A stretch of DNA of 23,211 nucleotides from assembly GCA_017941505.1 (NCBI GenBank), contig JAGAWH010000192.1, positions 1 through 23,211 on the forward strand, read 5' to 3'. A program made the position numbers and the translations under genes. Source of the stretch: Faecalicoccus sp. (GTDB lineage: Bacteria; Bacillota_I; Bacilli_A; Erysipelotrichales; Erysipelotrichaceae). A model generated the notes under the pieces. That model was not told the origin of the DNA, made no database searches, and worked only from the letters and a program-made list of their open reading frames with translations. This document shows, in pieces, positions 22,352 to 23,211 of the stretch (its first letter is position 1; each line of letters starts with the position of its first letter).

Positions 22352-23173
22352 ATGAAAACATACATTATAACCGGGGCAAATTCCGGGCTTGGGTTTGAAA
22401 CAGCGAAAAGAATCGCAAAAAAAGGATACCGGGTGATTCTTGCATGCCGGAATCTGGAAAAAGGATATGCTGCGGTTGATGCCATTAAATCAGAGACAGG
22501 AAACGAAAATATTGAATCTCGTCAGCTTGATCTGGCATCATTGGATTCTGTCAGAAGTTTTGCGGAAGAATTGAAGGATACCGCAATATACGCGCTGGAT
22601 AACAATGCGGGAATTTCCGGGATGAAGACCGGAACAACAGAGGATGGTTATGATATTGTCTTCCAGAGCAATCATCTGGGGCATTTCCTGCTTACGAATC
22701 TGCTCCTTCCGCAGATCGAGGATGATGGAAGAATCCTTAATATATCCAGTGACATGCATAACCCGCCTTATGGAGAACTTGTCTGGAAAGGTGCAGAGAT
22801 CCTTGCTCATCCGACAGAAGAAATCATGAAACAGAGATATTATTATTCCAAACTTTGCAATTTGTATTTTACGTATGAACTCTCCAGAAAACTGCGGGAA
22901 GAAGGCAGCCATATCACTGTTAGCGCACTCAACCCCGGTTTCATGGGTGAAACCAATCTTGCCGGTGGCAATATGACAAAGGAACGGATCGAACAGGTGA
23001 AACAGACTATGCCTGAAAGATTCGGCGAACTTTCGGTGTCGGCACAGGCTGCTGCAGACATTCTGACAGAGGATCGTTATTTGTCCTCTGAAGCACTGTA
23101 CTATGATCGCAGTACAAATACTGCCAGGACTTCACTGCTTTCCTATGTGGAGGAAAACGCAAAAGAACTCTGA
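22352..23173 (+). CDS. Short-chain dehydrogenase/reductase (retinol dehydrogenase/protochlorophyllide reductase-like)
   Basis: 273 residues, Rossmann-fold NAD(P)-dependent oxidoreductase. The cofactor loop is TGANSGLG (7-14). An Arg in ILACRN after beta-2 suggests NADP preference. NNAG follows, then catalytic Ser in ILNISSDMH, and the Y-x-x-x-K pair lies in RYYYSKLCNL. ALNPGFMGETNL follows as usual. The order of motifs resembles the retinol-dehydrogenase-like SDRs; the substrate is unknown. The RBS AGGAGGT (22341-22347) is strong and fixes the start. Codon use seems richer in G+C-ending codons than the neighbours (by eye), which may mean it was acquired. The window ends 38 bases after the stop. 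Confidence 0.93.
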   Translation: MKTYIITGANSGLGFETAKRIAKKGYRVILACRNLEKGYAAVDAIKSETGNENIESRQLDLASLDSVRSFAEELKDTAIYALDNNAGISGMKTGTTEDGYDIVFQSNHLGHFLLTNLLLPQIEDDGRILNISSDMHNPPYGELVWKGAEILAHPTEEIMKQRYYYSKLCNLYFTYELSRKLREEGSHITVSALNPGFMGETNLAGGNMTKERIEQVKQTMPERFGELSVSAQAAADILTEDRYLSSEALYYDRSTNTARTSLLSYVEENAKEL

Positions 23174-23211
23174 GGTGCAAGCATGAAACTTTCAGGACTT
23201 CGATAAATTCC

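Noticed and set aside
23183..23206. Seven-codon frame after the SDR gene
   Set aside because: Too short, although it follows GAGGTG; no evidence of a gene before the window ends.

Overview
The window looks like chromosome from a low-to-moderate G+C Bacillota. The basis is AGGAGG-type ribosome binding sites, TTGACA/TATAAT promoters often with a TGn extended -10, a T-box leader, NiaR, and FtsEX-CtpB-UvrB neighbours. The gene set would fit the Erysipelotrichia, but that placement is an inference from style, not a proof.

Layout. 1-982: 3' end of a repeat-rich surface protein (Listeria-Bacteroides/InlB-type B repeats, cell-wall sorting tail) with a terminator. 1067-2645: HAD phosphatase and ROK sugar kinase. 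2721-4812 (minus): alpha/beta hydrolase and MalY/PatB-type C-S lyase, coupled. 4948-6198: GTPase HflX. 6260-6769: niacin repressor NiaR. 6838-7011: tRNA-Ile(GAT) and tRNA-Ala(TGC) with their own promoter and terminator and no rRNA. 7218-12523: a tightly overlapping division/cell-wall operon, ftsX1 - M23 coiled-coil peptidase - ftsE - ftsX2 - ctpA. 12524-14139: an accessory pocket with a perfect 37-bp palindrome, a decayed ATPase fragment, a HigBA-like toxin-antitoxin pair with an operator inside its promoter, and a candidate small RNA ending in a terminator. 14140-16116: uvrB. 16113-16790 (minus): ung, convergent with uvrB. 16825-17991: folC, divergent from ung. 18079-19404 (minus): mnmE. 19471-20070: tsaC/sua5. 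20107-20241 (minus): an unrecognised 44-codon gene with its own promoter, strong RBS and terminator. 20333-22103: lysyl T-box leader and lysS. 22352-23173: a short-chain dehydrogenase.

How the genes work together. The most distinctive locus is the ftsX1/ftsX2 operon. It has two different FtsX proteins, one FtsE ATPase, and a secreted coiled-coil M23 hydrolase of the type FtsEX normally activates, all in one run with 4- to 8-base overlaps. This suggests a heteromeric FtsX1-FtsX2-FtsE complex, or two complexes sharing one ATPase, controlling a co-encoded peptidoglycan hydrolase, with a peptidoglycan-binding-domain CtpA protease at the end. mnmE and tsaC are divergent tRNA-modification genes, followed by the tRNA-sensing T-box of lysS. 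Repair genes (uvrB, ung) and folC form a compact convergent/divergent block with overlapping stop codons and overlapping promoters.

All functional names rest on motifs and layout read by eye; no database search was possible.
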